Source: DASWZN01 sp963841635 (GTDB lineage: Bacteria > Acidobacteriota > Terriglobia > Bryobacterales > Bryobacteraceae). Taken from it: DNA of 64,000 bases. The stretch is taken from positions 3,286,001 through 3,350,000 of the forward strand of contig CAWJDO010000002.1 of assembly GCA_963841635.1 (NCBI GenBank). The letters are read 5' to 3'. This document shows positions 1 to 7,916 of the stretch, piece by piece (the first letter of the stretch is position 1; every line of letters starts with the position of its first letter). The notes below the pieces were generated by a model. It had not been told where the DNA came from. It saw only the letters and a program-made list of their open reading frames with translations, and ran no database searches. Made by a program: the position numbers and the translations under genes.

Positions 1-2615
1 ACCTGATCTCGCTCGACGACGGCCTGCCGCGCATCTCCAATGTGGACGCTTACGTCCGCATCGTGCGCGAGAAGTCCGTTCTGCGCCGCATTATTTTTGC
101 GTCACAAAAGTTGATCGACCGGTGCCTGCTGGGCCAGGACGAGCCGGAGGACATCCTCGCGGGCGCCGAGGAATCGCTGCTCAAAATCAGCGACCTCGGC
201 GCCAAAGCCGCGCTGATGAACCCGCGGCAGATCATCGATCAGTACGAGGGCGGAATCAACGCCCTGCTCGACCCCAGCACGCGGCTGAACGGTATCACCA
301 CGGGGTTTCCGAAGCTGGACGAGATGACCGGTGGCCTGCACGGCGGCGAGCTCTTCATCCTGGCGGCGCGGCCGTCGATGGGGAAGTGCCTGGCCGCGGA
401 TTCGGAGATCGTCCTGGCTGACGGATCGGTCCGGACGATCGAACAGATCTGCAAGGAGCGCCGCGGCGAGCTGCTGACCCTGACCAACGACGGGCGGCTG
501 CGGCGGACGTCTCCGGAAGCGTATGTGGACGACGGCGTGAAACCGGTGTTTCGCGTACGCACACGGCTGGGCCGGTCTGTCGATACCACGCTGACTCATC
601 CTTTCCTGACCTTCGATGGGTGGAAGAAGCTCGAGGATCTGCAACCGGGCGACGTGGTTGCGGTTCCGCGCAGGATGCCCGTATTCGGCAGCGAGGAATT
701 GAGCGACGACCGCGCCAAGCTGCTGGGCTACCTGCTGGGCGACGGATGCCTGACAGACAGCACGCCCGAGTTCACCAATTCCGATCCAAGGCTCCGTGAC
801 GAGTTCATCGAGTGCGTTCACTCGTTCGGCGGTGTGGAGGCGCGTGTCGAGGATTCGGGCGGGACGCGGTCGCCTACGGTGTGCGTGGCCAAGGACGCGG
901 AAGTGGTCTTCGAGAAGCGCGTTCGCTTCGCGGCGAACCTTGCCGATGCGCTCAGAAAAGAGGGGCGCTCGGATCGGAGCCTGGCCATCGAGCTGGGAGT
1001 CAGCGCTTCGCTAGTCTGCCAATGGAAGCAAGCTCGCACGGTTCCGGTTGGAGATACTGCAGGGCGGCTGGCGGCCGCGCTGGGTGCTTCAGAGCAGGAG
1101 TTGTTTGAGGGAGCCGCGGTGGCGGTGAGCCACAACGCGAAGAATTCGCTCACCCTGTGGCTGGAGTCCCTGGGACTGTGGGGCAAAGCCTCGCGGTTCA
1201 AATTCGTTCCGGAGGTGGTGTTTCGGAGCCGAGAGCGGGCGGTGGCGGTCTTTCTCAACCGGTTGTTCGCCACCGACGGGTGGGCCACCGTGTTGGCGAC
1301 GGGCCAAGCGCAACTCGGCATCGCTTCGGTTTCCGAACGGCTGGCGCGCCAAGTGCAGCACCTGCTGCTTCGGTTCGGTATCATCGCATCGCTCAGGCGA
1401 CGGGCCGTTTTGTACGCTGGCGAGCGGAGAACGGCGTGGCAGCTTGATATTACCCATGCCGAGTCGATTCGCACTTTTGCATCGAGGATCGGGATCTTCG
1501 GCAAAGAGCGGCAGATGGAGCGCGTGCTGGCCGCAATCGACACCAAAAGGCCGCACAGCAATCGGGATCTGCTTCCGAGGGAGGTCTGGGCGCGGATCGA
1601 GCATGCCAAAGGCGGGCTGTCCTGGGCCGAGGTGGGGCGCCGGATGGGAATGGATGGTGAAGGCCTGAACCTGCACGCTAACCGGCGCAGCATGTCGCGC
1701 GGCCATCTCGCCCGCTTCGCCGAAGCGCTGGACTCGGGCGAGTTGAGTGCGCTCGCTTCCAGTGACTTATATTGGGACCGGATCGCCTCGATCGAATACC
1801 TGGGCCGCCAGCAAGTATACGATCTCACCATTCCGGAAACGCACAATTTCATCGCCAACGATGTCTGCGTCCACAACACCGCGCTGGCGCTCAACATCGC
1901 GCAGCACGTCGCCACCACCAAGGATCCGAGACCGGTGGCGATCTTCTCGCTCGAAATGACCAAGGAGTCGCTGCTCACGCGCCTGTTGTGCGCCACGGCG
2001 CGCATCGACGGCCAGAAATTTCGCGCCGGCTTCCTGAGCCGCGAAGAGCGGGCGCGGCTTTCGGCGGCGGCCACGGCCATCTCGGCCGCGCCGCTGTTCA
2101 TCGACGACACTTCGGGCGCCAACCTGATGGACATCCACGCCAAGCTGCGGCGGCTCAAAGCCGAGCAGCACGGCCTGGGCCTGGTGGTCATCGACTATCT
2201 GCAGTTGATGAGCAGCCGCGGGCGTTCCGAGAACCGCAACCAGGAGATCAGCGCTCTTTCGCGCGGGCTCAAGCTGCTGTCCAAGGAACTCGACGTTCCC
2301 ATGATGGTGCTCTCGCAGCTGAGCCGCGCCCCCGAGATCCGGCAGGAGGGGGACCACCGGCCGCAGCTCAGCGACCTGCGCGATTCGGGCGCGATCGAGC
2401 AGGACGCGGACCTGGTGGGGTTCATCTTCCGCCCCGAGGTCTACAAGCCCGAACGCCAGGACTTGCGCGGCGCCGCCGAGTTGATCCTGGCGAAGCAGCG
2501 CAACGGACCGACCGGCATCGTGAAGATGGTTTTCCTGAAGCACTGTACGCGGTTCGAGAATCGCACCGAGGATCTGGGCGAGGAACCGGGCGCGCCTCCT
2601 CCGGAAGACGAGTAG
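1..2615 (+). CDS. dnaB: Replicative DNA helicase DnaB, 5'-truncated, intein-containing
   Basis: Hexameric helicase that unwinds DNA ahead of the replisome using ATP. The gene begins before the window: codons are in frame from base 3 without a start, so the N-terminal domain is mostly missing. The N-extein (3-386) holds the linker and the start of the RecA-like domain, ending in the P-loop residues PSMGK. The C-extein resumes at 1878 with T, and carries the Walker B segment VVIDYLQLM, the SGAIEQDAD motif and the KQRNGPTG arginine-finger segment. The P-loop lysine and threonine are separated by an in-frame intein (387-1877), so the mature helicase needs protein splicing to bind ATP. The gene ends 25 bases from the convergent tonB-like gene. 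Identification is secure; helicase activity after splicing is inferred. Confidence 0.96.
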   Translation, partial: LISLDDGLPRISNVDAYVRIVREKSVLRRIIFASQKLIDRCLLGQDEPEDILAGAEESLLKISDLGAKAALMNPRQIIDQYEGGINALLDPSTRLNGITTGFPKLDEMTGGLHGGELFILAARPSMGKCLAADSEIVLADGSVRTIEQICKERRGELLTLTNDGRLRRTSPEAYVDDGVKPVFRVRTRLGRSVDTTLTHPFLTFDGWKKLEDLQPGDVVAVPRRMPVFGSEELSDDRAKLLGYLLGDGCLTDSTPEFTNSDPRLRDEFIECVHSFGGVEARVEDSGGTRSPTVCVAKDAEVVFEKRVRFAANLADALRKEGRSDRSLAIELGVSASLVCQWKQARTVPVGDTAGRLAAALGASEQELFEGAAVAVSHNAKNSLTLWLESLGLWGKASRFKFVPEVVFRSRERAVAVFLNRLFATDGWATVLATGQAQLGIASVSERLARQVQHLLLRFGIIASLRRRAVLYAGERRTAWQLDITHAESIRTFASRIGIFGKERQMERVLAAIDTKRPHSNRDLLPREVWARIEHAKGGLSWAEVGRRMGMDGEGLNLHANRRSMSRGHLARFAEALDSGELSALASSDLYWDRIASIEYLGRQQVYDLTIPETHNFIANDVCVHNTALALNIAQHVATTKDPRPVAIFSLEMTKESLLTRLLCATARIDGQKFRAGFLSREERARLSAAATAISAAPLFIDDTSGANLMDIHAKLRRLKAEQHGLGLVVIDYLQLMSSRGRSENRNQEISALSRGLKLLSKELDVPMMVLSQLSRAPEIRQEGDHRPQLSDLRDSGAIEQDADLVGFIFRPEVYKPERQDLRGAAELILAKQRNGPTGIVKMVFLKHCTRFENRTEDLGEEPGAPPPEDE
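387..1877 (+). mobile_element. Intein in the DnaB P-loop, with LAGLIDADG endonuclease and HTH-like segments
   Basis: In-frame 497-residue insertion that starts with Cys (CLAADSEIV) and ends with His-Asn (ANDVCVHN), followed by extein Thr: the residues needed for self-splicing. Block B is visible as TLTH near 589-600. Two LAGLIDADG-like motifs are present, LLGYLLGDG (about 721-750) and FLNRLFATDG (about 1252-1281), so it is a full-length intein with a homing-endonuclease domain rather than a mini-intein. Between them, at about 918-1113, lies a segment that reads as an XRE-like helix-turn-helix (SLAIELGVSASLVCQWK). A second HTH-like stretch (LSWAEVGRRMGMDGEGL) sits near 1618-1668. The insertion splits Walker A between Lys and Thr. 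The other common DnaB intein site (SG|xIEQ) is uninterrupted here. Confidence 0.95.
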
Positions 2616-2623
2616 AAGGTCAG

Positions 2624-2638
2624 GGCCGCAGAGCGGCC
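2624..2638. terminator. Stem-loop between convergent dnaB and tonB-like genes
   Basis: GGCCGC - AGA - GCGGCC perfect hairpin in the 25-base gap between two convergent stop codons. There is no clear T tract on either side, so a bidirectional terminator role is only plausible. Confidence 0.35.
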
Positions 2639-2640
2639 GC

Positions 2641-4194
2641 TTACTCGGCGGGAATCGCCAGCAGGACTTCGACCTCGACGGGCTTACCGTTGCGGCTCGC
2701 CCCGCGGAACTCCCACTTCTCGAGCACGGCTTCGACCATCTCGGCTTCGCTCTCGACGCTGGCGGAAAGCACCTTCAAGTCGCGGAAGCGGCCTTCGGCC
2801 GTGACGTACCCGTGCACCATGACGTGGTGGCCGGGCCGCGGCCTCACGGGTGGCCGCATGGTCACGCGGGCATAGGGCGCGGTGAGGGGCGCGGCGGCGG
2901 TCAGGCGGACCACGTAGCCGTCCACCTGCGCACCGTTTTCCTCCTCGCCTGGAATGCAGTATTGGAGCAGCCAGTCGTGTCCGCCGCCCACCCGCACGTA
3001 GACGGAGTAGATCGGTTTACCGGAAAGCACTCCGGCGCTCTCCGGGAAGCCCTCCGTGCCGTTCGACTGAACCACCACGTCGAAAACCCCGCCGGAGGGG
3101 TTGACGATACGCGTGGACTCGGCGGCGGCGAGAGCCATGGCGCGCAAGGCGGCCGTGGCCGCGGCAGCGGCTTCGGCGGCTGAGGGTTCAGCCGGCGTGG
3201 CTGCGGCGGTTGACTCGGCCGGCTTTGCGGTTGTGCCTGGTCCTGTGCCTGGGCCTGAACCTGTGTTTCCGCCGGCCTGACCGGAAGCCGCCGTTAGCGC
3301 GGCCGCGCCTGTAGCGCCGCCTTCCGGCAACTGGCCGAGCTGATTGCCGGGAGGTACAGCCAGAAGCTCACGCATGCGCTGAGGATCGACGGCGAGCGAA
3401 AGCAAGGTGGTAGGATCGCCCGACGTTCGATCCGCCGAGACGCCGGTCTGTGGGGCGCCGTTCTGGGGCTGGGACGCCTGAATGGGCAACGCGGGCGGCG
3501 TGGAGAGCCGGAACGCTTCCAGGAAGTCGGGGATTCCGGGGAGAGGCGCCGCAGACGGTTCTGAAACGGGAATTGCCAGCGCGGGAGGCGCGTCGAGCAG
3601 GCGCGGCTTGGCCGGCTCTGCTTGATGCCCGGGCTCGACGAACGGCTTGACGAACCGCGGTAGCTCCTTCCGCGGCGCCCAGAAGAAAACCTCCGGAAGC
3701 CGTGTGGCGAGGGGCGGCGTCTTATCGGGGGCAAACTGGGGTTGCAGGATGGTCTGGGTGGTGTCGGTGCGGCGAGGCAGGCGGGGCAGCTCGAAGTGAC
3801 GCCGGGACGACCTCTTTGGCGCTTCCTTCGGAGCGAGGCGACCGGCGGCAAGCGCCGGCGGCGCTTCCCGAAGCTGGACGGAAGGCGCCAGTAGTACCTT
3901 TTGCGGGACGGGCAGGCCCGAAGAGGCAACATATAAGTGCTCGGGTACCCGAATCCGGAGAGTGTCTACAATTTTCATGTGACGCATCCATGCCTGCTGG
4001 TCGGATTCGTCGGTAAGAACAATCGTTAACGGCGGTACTAATAGTACGCCCAGTACGTGTAAAACCAGAGAGATCGCAAAGCCGGGCCATCCTATCGATC
4101 GCTGTGGGGGGAGCGAGGTGAAAATGGGGTTAGTACCAGCAGCCTTGTGCGGCAAAGTCCCGGTCGCGCGAGGTTGGAGGGACAGAATCTCCAT
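2641..4194 (-). CDS. TonB-like energy transducer protein
   Basis: Inner-membrane protein of TonB type, expected to couple the proton-motive force to outer-membrane transport. With the start chosen here the product is 517 residues: one membrane segment at about 36-60 (GFAISLVLHVLGVLLVPPL), a long Pro/Ala/Gly-rich periplasmic spacer, and a C-terminal domain at about 430-517 with the TonB_C pattern (HVMVHGYVTAEGRFRDLKVL, then a conserved W-E-F segment). The frame is open 29 codons further upstream, but the ATG at 4194 has AAGGAA about 10 bases before it and directly precedes the hydrophobic region. No exbB/exbD lies nearby, so its partners are elsewhere or it serves another role. The spacer is longer than in enteric TonB. 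Confidence 0.75.
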   Translation of the reverse strand: MEILSLQPRATGTLPHKAAGTNPIFTSLPPQRSIGWPGFAISLVLHVLGVLLVPPLTIVLTDESDQQAWMRHMKIVDTLRIRVPEHLYVASSGLPVPQKVLLAPSVQLREAPPALAAGRLAPKEAPKRSSRRHFELPRLPRRTDTTQTILQPQFAPDKTPPLATRLPEVFFWAPRKELPRFVKPFVEPGHQAEPAKPRLLDAPPALAIPVSEPSAAPLPGIPDFLEAFRLSTPPALPIQASQPQNGAPQTGVSADRTSGDPTTLLSLAVDPQRMRELLAVPPGNQLGQLPEGGATGAAALTAASGQAGGNTGSGPGTGPGTTAKPAESTAAATPAEPSAAEAAAAATAALRAMALAAAESTRIVNPSGGVFDVVVQSNGTEGFPESAGVLSGKPIYSVYVRVGGGHDWLLQYCIPGEEENGAQVDGYVVRLTAAAPLTAPYARVTMRPPVRPRPGHHVMVHGYVTAEGRFRDLKVLSASVESEAEMVEAVLEKWEFRGASRNGKPVEVEVLLAIPAE

Positions 4195-4343
4195 CGCCCA
4201 AGATTCCTTGTTCAGAGAATTGTAGCGGAAATCGACGTTCCGACGCAGGGGGTGCTGAGACGACGCCAGCCAGGGGAGCATGGCCAGGCGCCGGATAACC
4301 TCGGCGCCTGGCCTCGAAACAGTCCGTTAGCGGAACTGACGAA

Positions 4344-5093
4344 CTAAGAACGCGGAGTCCAGAAAGGAACCTGCTCGGTTGCCCGGTCGGCAGGCTTCTC
4401 CATGACCAGCGAGCGCAGCCACTGGGCGTGGGCCGGGTTGCGGCTTCGACCTAACATCCTGGGCGGCGCGCCGTCGTTGGGTGTATCTCCCGCCATATTC
4501 TGCAGGTTTTTCAAACCGTAAAGCGCGAGCTCGAAGCGATCCTTGACGCCCACCTTCTGGAAGAGACGCGAAAGGTAAACCTTGACGGTGCCTTCGGAGA
4601 TCTGGAGGGTGCTGGCGATCTCCTTGTTCTTGAGACCCTGCGACAGCAGGGCCACTAACTGGCTCTCCCGCTTGGTCAGAGCCACCATCTTGGCGGAAAG
4701 GAAGCTGGCGGTGAGGCTCTTGTCGAACCAGAGCTCGCCTTCGCAGACCTTGCTCAGACACTTGATCAGAAGCTCGGGGCCGAGGGTTTTGCGAAGGACG
4801 CCGCGCACACCGAGCTCCATGGCCTGATAGGCCAGCTCGGTGGAGATGGTGCGGACCCATAGGATGATGCGGCAGTTGGGGATATCGCGCTGCAGCTGGG
4901 TGAGGATTCCGAACGTCACCTCGGGAGTCAGGTCAATGAGGAGGACGTCCGGTCTAAGTGTTGGGACAGTTCCTGCGAGTTCCGCAGTCGTGTGGCACAC
5001 GGAGACGTTCTCGAATCCGGGCACGGACGATACAACGGCGACGAAGCCCTTCGCGAGGATGGGCTCATCAGTGAACAGAAGTACACAAGCCAT
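4344..5093 (-). CDS. LuxR/NarL-family response regulator
   Basis: Two-component transcription regulator of 249 residues. The receiver domain (about 1-115) keeps the acidic pair D9/E10, the phospho-acceptor D54 in LLIDLTP, T82 and K102. The LuxR-type helix-turn-helix is at about 138-195 (LTKRESQLVALLSQG, then NKEIASTLQISEGTVKVYLS). A 55-residue tail after the HTH has no recognised domain. No histidine kinase is adjacent, so the gene is an orphan regulator. It is transcribed away from the PilZ/Tad locus and separated from it by about 400 bases containing two palindromes, which makes regulation of the Tad locus a reasonable guess but not shown. Confidence 0.9.
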   Translation of the reverse strand: MACVLLFTDEPILAKGFVAVVSSVPGFENVSVCHTTAELAGTVPTLRPDVLLIDLTPEVTFGILTQLQRDIPNCRIILWVRTISTELAYQAMELGVRGVLRKTLGPELLIKCLSKVCEGELWFDKSLTASFLSAKMVALTKRESQLVALLSQGLKNKEIASTLQISEGTVKVYLSRLFQKVGVKDRFELALYGLKNLQNMAGDTPNDGAPPRMLGRSRNPAHAQWLRSLVMEKPADRATEQVPFWTPRS

Positions 5094-5495
5094 AGTTAGC
5101 CTTCCATGCGCCGACTACCGAGAGCCGGTGTTCCAACGGCCGCAGCGGGCCAGGTCCGGATGAGAGGAATGCCGCAGGGAGCATAAGAGTCGGTACTAAA
5201 GTCCCTTCGGCGATGGTAAGTAACACGTCTTTCAGCAGGTCCCCACTGGGGGGTATCTGATACCCACCTTTGAGTCCGATAAGTTATCCCACTGTGAGAC
5301 ATTCCATTCACCTTGGTTAATTGCCATTCCCCCTTGCGGAGGCACGCTACTAGCCACAAAGAGGCTCGTAAGCCCGAGGTTCTACGGGCATTTACGATCT
5401 TATACTCTCTGGTTAACCACAGTCAACATAAAACTGTAATCCAATTGGGGTCTTGATCGCTCTTGTTATCGGGTGTATCCCTTACAACAGGCTTA
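5094..5495. other. Divergent intergenic region between response regulator and PilZ gene
   Basis: About 400 bases without a convincing gene. It is AT-richer than its surroundings near 5390-5500 and holds two adjacent palindromes at 5241-5265 plus promoter-like AT-rich stretches (for example TATACT near 5401, and TTAACC with TGTAAT 16 bases later). It must carry the promoters for both flanking genes. Confidence 0.6.
5241..5265. promoter_or_regulatory. Adjacent palindromes, candidate operator
   Basis: CCCCA-C-TGGGG (5241-5251) abuts and overlaps GGGTATC-T-GATACCC (5251-5265). Both lie in the divergent region between a LuxR-type regulator and the PilZ/Tad locus, about 150 bases upstream of the regulator start. 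An operator role is inferred from symmetry and position only. Confidence 0.35.
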
Positions 5496-5876
5496 ATGGA
5501 CAGACGTGCCGATCCCCGGGTGGAGGTAAGGCTCCCGTGTCATGTCGAGTCGGTGAAGACTCGATCGCGTCTGTGCGTCGGCCTGACTGAGAACATGAGT
5601 CGCAGCGGCATCCTCGTAGCGTGGAGTTCGGAAGGCGTGGCGCTGGAGCTGCCGAACCCGGGAGACCTTCTCAGCGTGGACATCGAGCTGCCTGCGAATC
5701 ACGCATTCGGCCGCCGGTGTATGCATTGCCAGGCGGTGGTGGCGCGGGTATCGGCCGGAGACAAGGGCGAGCCGCTGGTTGCGATGCAAGTTAACCAGAT
5801 GCAGTTCCGCAGTTACACGAACGGTCGGCTCAGCGCGAAGGGAACACAGAACGAGGCGCGATGCTCGGTGATGTAA
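5496..5876 (+). CDS. PilZ-domain protein
   Basis: Small cytoplasmic protein of 126 residues with the two PilZ signatures for cyclic-di-GMP binding: RxxxR (residues 4-8, RADPR) and NxSxxG (NMSRSG). PilZ proteins relay c-di-GMP levels to motility, adhesion or exopolysaccharide. The frame is open upstream to a TTG at 5463, but the ATG at 5496 puts the RxxxR motif at the very N-terminus, as is common. The gene overlaps the next by 16 bases and stands at the head of the Tad pilus locus, so it may be the c-di-GMP sensor for pilus or glycan production. Confidence 0.85.
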   Translation: MDRRADPRVEVRLPCHVESVKTRSRLCVGLTENMSRSGILVAWSSEGVALELPNPGDLLSVDIELPANHAFGRRCMHCQAVVARVSAGDKGEPLVAMQVNQMQFRSYTNGRLSAKGTQNEARCSVM

Positions 5877-7636
5877 CAACCCGCCGGAGCGAGGAAGAAG
5901 GCGCGGTGGCCGTGCTGGATGCCCCGCCGACCGCTTCGATACCGGAGCGGAATGCGGGACAGCCGCTGAGCCCCGTGGCGCGATTCCTGCCTTCGCTGGC
6001 CGACGTCGCTTTCCTGGTTCCGATCATCTGCATCTACGTCCGATGGGATGGCGCCACGACCTTGCTGTCCGACGGGGACACAGGCTGGCACATCAGAGCC
6101 GGACAGTGGATGCTGGCCCACGGGCGCGTGCTGGATCACGACATCTTCTCCTACACCAAGGCAGGCCAGCCCTGGTTCGCCTGGGAGTGGCTGTGGGACG
6201 TGATTTTCGGCTGGCTGCAACTTCATTGGGGACTTGCGGCTGTGACGCTGGTGAACTCGGTCCTGTTGGGAATGATTTTCATGCTGGTGTACAAGCTGGC
6301 ATGGTGGAAGTCGCACAACGCGCTGGTGTCGATTGCGGTCACGCTGGCGGCGGTGGCGGGCTCGTCTATGCATTGGCTGGCGCGGCCCCATCTGACCACC
6401 TGGCTCTTCGTGATCTTGTTCCTGTGGGTGTTGGAACACGACCAGGTCGCCAGGACGCGAGCGGTGCTGTGGCTGCCGGTGCTGATGGCGCTGTGGACCA
6501 ATCTGCACGGCGGTTGGGTGGCCGGATTGATTCTGGTCGGGGCTTACGGGGCGGGCGAGGCGATTCGGGCGGCGATCGAAGTCGAGCCCGAGACGCGCGC
6601 GCAAGCCTGGGCGAATGCGCGCCGGTACGGGTGGCTGACGGCATCCTGCGGTGCGGCATCCTTCATCAACCCCCAAGGGTGGAACCTGCACATCCATGTC
6701 GCGAAATACCTGACCGACGCTTCGATTCAATCGGGCATCATGGAATTCCTGTCGTACAGCTTCCAGGATCCGGAGGCGAAGTACGTGGAAGCGGCGATCC
6801 TGGTGGCGGCGGTGGCCGCGGCCTGGTATGCGTATCACCGCCGCTTCGCGTATACCATTCTGCTGGTCGCCTGGGGGCACGCCGGCCTGTTCTCGAGGCG
6901 TCACGTCCCCATCTTCATGATCGTGTCGGCTCCCATGCTGGCGGCTTTCCTGGCGGAACTGGGCCCTGAACTGCGCGGCGCCAAGGTGGCGGAAGGGCTG
7001 CGCCGGATGTCGCGGAGGCTGGCCGGATTCAACGCGGAGATTGGCGTGATCGAGCGAGTAGGGCGTGTCCCGGTGTGGCTCGCGATTTCGGTCCTGGCGC
7101 TGACGGGGTTGTTCTGGGCGCAGGCCGGGCCGAAGTTCGAGGCCCGTTTCGATCCGAAGAGGTTCCCTGTAAAGGCTGCCGAGATGCTGGGCGGCCCGGA
7201 ATATGCGACGGGCGTGTTCACGACGGATCAGTGGGGAGACTACCTGATCTATCGGCACTACCCGAACTTGAAAGTTTTCATGGATGGCAGAAGCGATTTC
7301 TACGGCGAGAAACTCGGCGACCGGTATCTCGAGGTGATCGAATCCAGATGGAACTGGGAGAAGACACTCGACGAGTTTCGGGTGCGGACTGTGCTCCTGC
7401 CACCGAATGCCTCTGTGGCCAGCGTCCTCAAAGGATCCAGCCACTGGCGCGTGGTTTACGACGACCACGTGGCGATCGTGTTCGAACGCGTCGCCGGCGG
7501 CCAGCAATCAGCTGGACCGCTGCCCCAGAGGACAACGATTCCCGCCGTGACTGACGGCGGATACAAAGCGATCGCGCGATCGCCAATAATCAAACCCGTG
7601 ATCTACGGATCACAATCCTACGCGAGGAGAAACTAA
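5861..7636 (+). CDS. Multi-pass membrane protein, GT-C glycosyltransferase-like
   Basis: A 591-residue protein with about ten hydrophobic segments between residues 45 and 430, then a soluble C-terminal domain of about 150 residues. The first loop (LLSDGDTGWHIRAGQWML, then HDIFSYTKAG and WFAWEWLWDV) resembles the acidic first periplasmic loop of GT-C type lipid-linked-sugar glycosyltransferases. The C-terminal part includes TTDQWGDYLIYR and FMDGRSDFYG, a pattern found with these membrane proteins. The start overlaps the PilZ gene and the stop precedes the flp pilin gene by one base, so it belongs to the Tad transcription unit. A role in glycosylating the pilus or a surface glycan is inferred; substrate unknown. 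Confidence 0.7.
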   Translation: MLGDVTTRRSEEEGAVAVLDAPPTASIPERNAGQPLSPVARFLPSLADVAFLVPIICIYVRWDGATTLLSDGDTGWHIRAGQWMLAHGRVLDHDIFSYTKAGQPWFAWEWLWDVIFGWLQLHWGLAAVTLVNSVLLGMIFMLVYKLAWWKSHNALVSIAVTLAAVAGSSMHWLARPHLTTWLFVILFLWVLEHDQVARTRAVLWLPVLMALWTNLHGGWVAGLILVGAYGAGEAIRAAIEVEPETRAQAWANARRYGWLTASCGAASFINPQGWNLHIHVAKYLTDASIQSGIMEFLSYSFQDPEAKYVEAAILVAAVAAAWYAYHRRFAYTILLVAWGHAGLFSRRHVPIFMIVSAPMLAAFLAELGPELRGAKVAEGLRRMSRRLAGFNAEIGVIERVGRVPVWLAISVLALTGLFWAQAGPKFEARFDPKRFPVKAAEMLGGPEYATGVFTTDQWGDYLIYRHYPNLKVFMDGRSDFYGEKLGDRYLEVIESRWNWEKTLDEFRVRTVLLPPNASVASVLKGSSHWRVVYDDHVAIVFERVAGGQQSAGPLPQRTTIPAVTDGGYKAIARSPIIKPVIYGSQSYARRN

Positions 7637-7637
7637 A

Positions 7638-7805
7638 ATGCTAAAGAACTTCATGCAAGACGAACAAGGCCAGGATTTGATTGAATACACCTTGCTTCTT
7701 GCTTTCGTTGCGCTCGCAGCCGCGGCGCTGTTCATCACCGCCAGCTCGAGCATCAGCTCCATTTGGAGCAACGCCAGCGGCAAGCTGGCGACGGCTGCCA
7801 GCTAA
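7638..7805 (+). CDS. flp: Flp/Fap-type pilin (Tad pilus major subunit)
   Basis: A 55-residue type IVb pilin precursor. The short N-terminal leader ends in Gly, and the mature N-terminus has the Flp motif GQDLIEYTLLLA: cleavage after G11 leaves Glu at +5 and Tyr at +6, followed by a hydrophobic helix to about residue 34 and a small Ser/Ala-rich tail. A strong ribosome site (GAGGAGA) lies 11 bases before the ATG. The protein is assembled by the Cpa/Tad proteins encoded immediately downstream and should be processed by the CpaA peptidase at 19986-20558. A GC-rich hairpin follows the gene. Confidence 0.95.
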   Translation: MLKNFMQDEQGQDLIEYTLLLAFVALAAAALFITASSSISSIWSNASGKLATAAS

Positions 7806-7814
7806 CCACAAGCC

Positions 7815-7841
7815 GGAGGGGCGTGCGAGGCACGCCCCTCC
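7815..7841 (+). terminator. 12-bp stem-loop after flp pilin (attenuator or mRNA stabiliser)
   Basis: GGAGGGGCGTGC - GAG - GCACGCCCCTCC, a perfect stem nine bases after the flp stop codon, followed only by a weak T-rich stretch (GTTCGTTAT). Its position between a structural subunit and its assembly genes suits partial termination or protection of a short pilin mRNA, giving pilin excess. Function inferred. Confidence 0.6.
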
Positions 7842-7882
7842 GTTCGTTATCGCGCCGAGGCGCTCGCGCTCGGACAAGAAAA

Positions 7883-7900
7883 CTCCGGTGTGCACCGGAG
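7883..7900 (+). promoter_or_regulatory. Palindrome just upstream of the cpaB ribosome site
   Basis: CTCCGGTG - TG - CACCGGAG, a perfect 18-base palindrome ending about five bases before the GAGGAG ribosome site of cpaB. As RNA it would form an 8-bp stem that could affect access to the site; as DNA it could be an operator. Confidence 0.4.
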
Positions 7901-7916
7901 GGGTTGAGGAGCAATT

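Noticed and set aside
5096..5359. 87-codon minus-strand frame upstream of the response regulator
   Set aside because: No motif, no ribosome site, and it covers the palindromes and likely promoters.
5813..7507. 564-codon minus-strand frame opposite the membrane protein at 5861-7636
   Set aside because: His/Arg/Pro/Gln-rich antisense translation, typical of GC-rich shadow frames.
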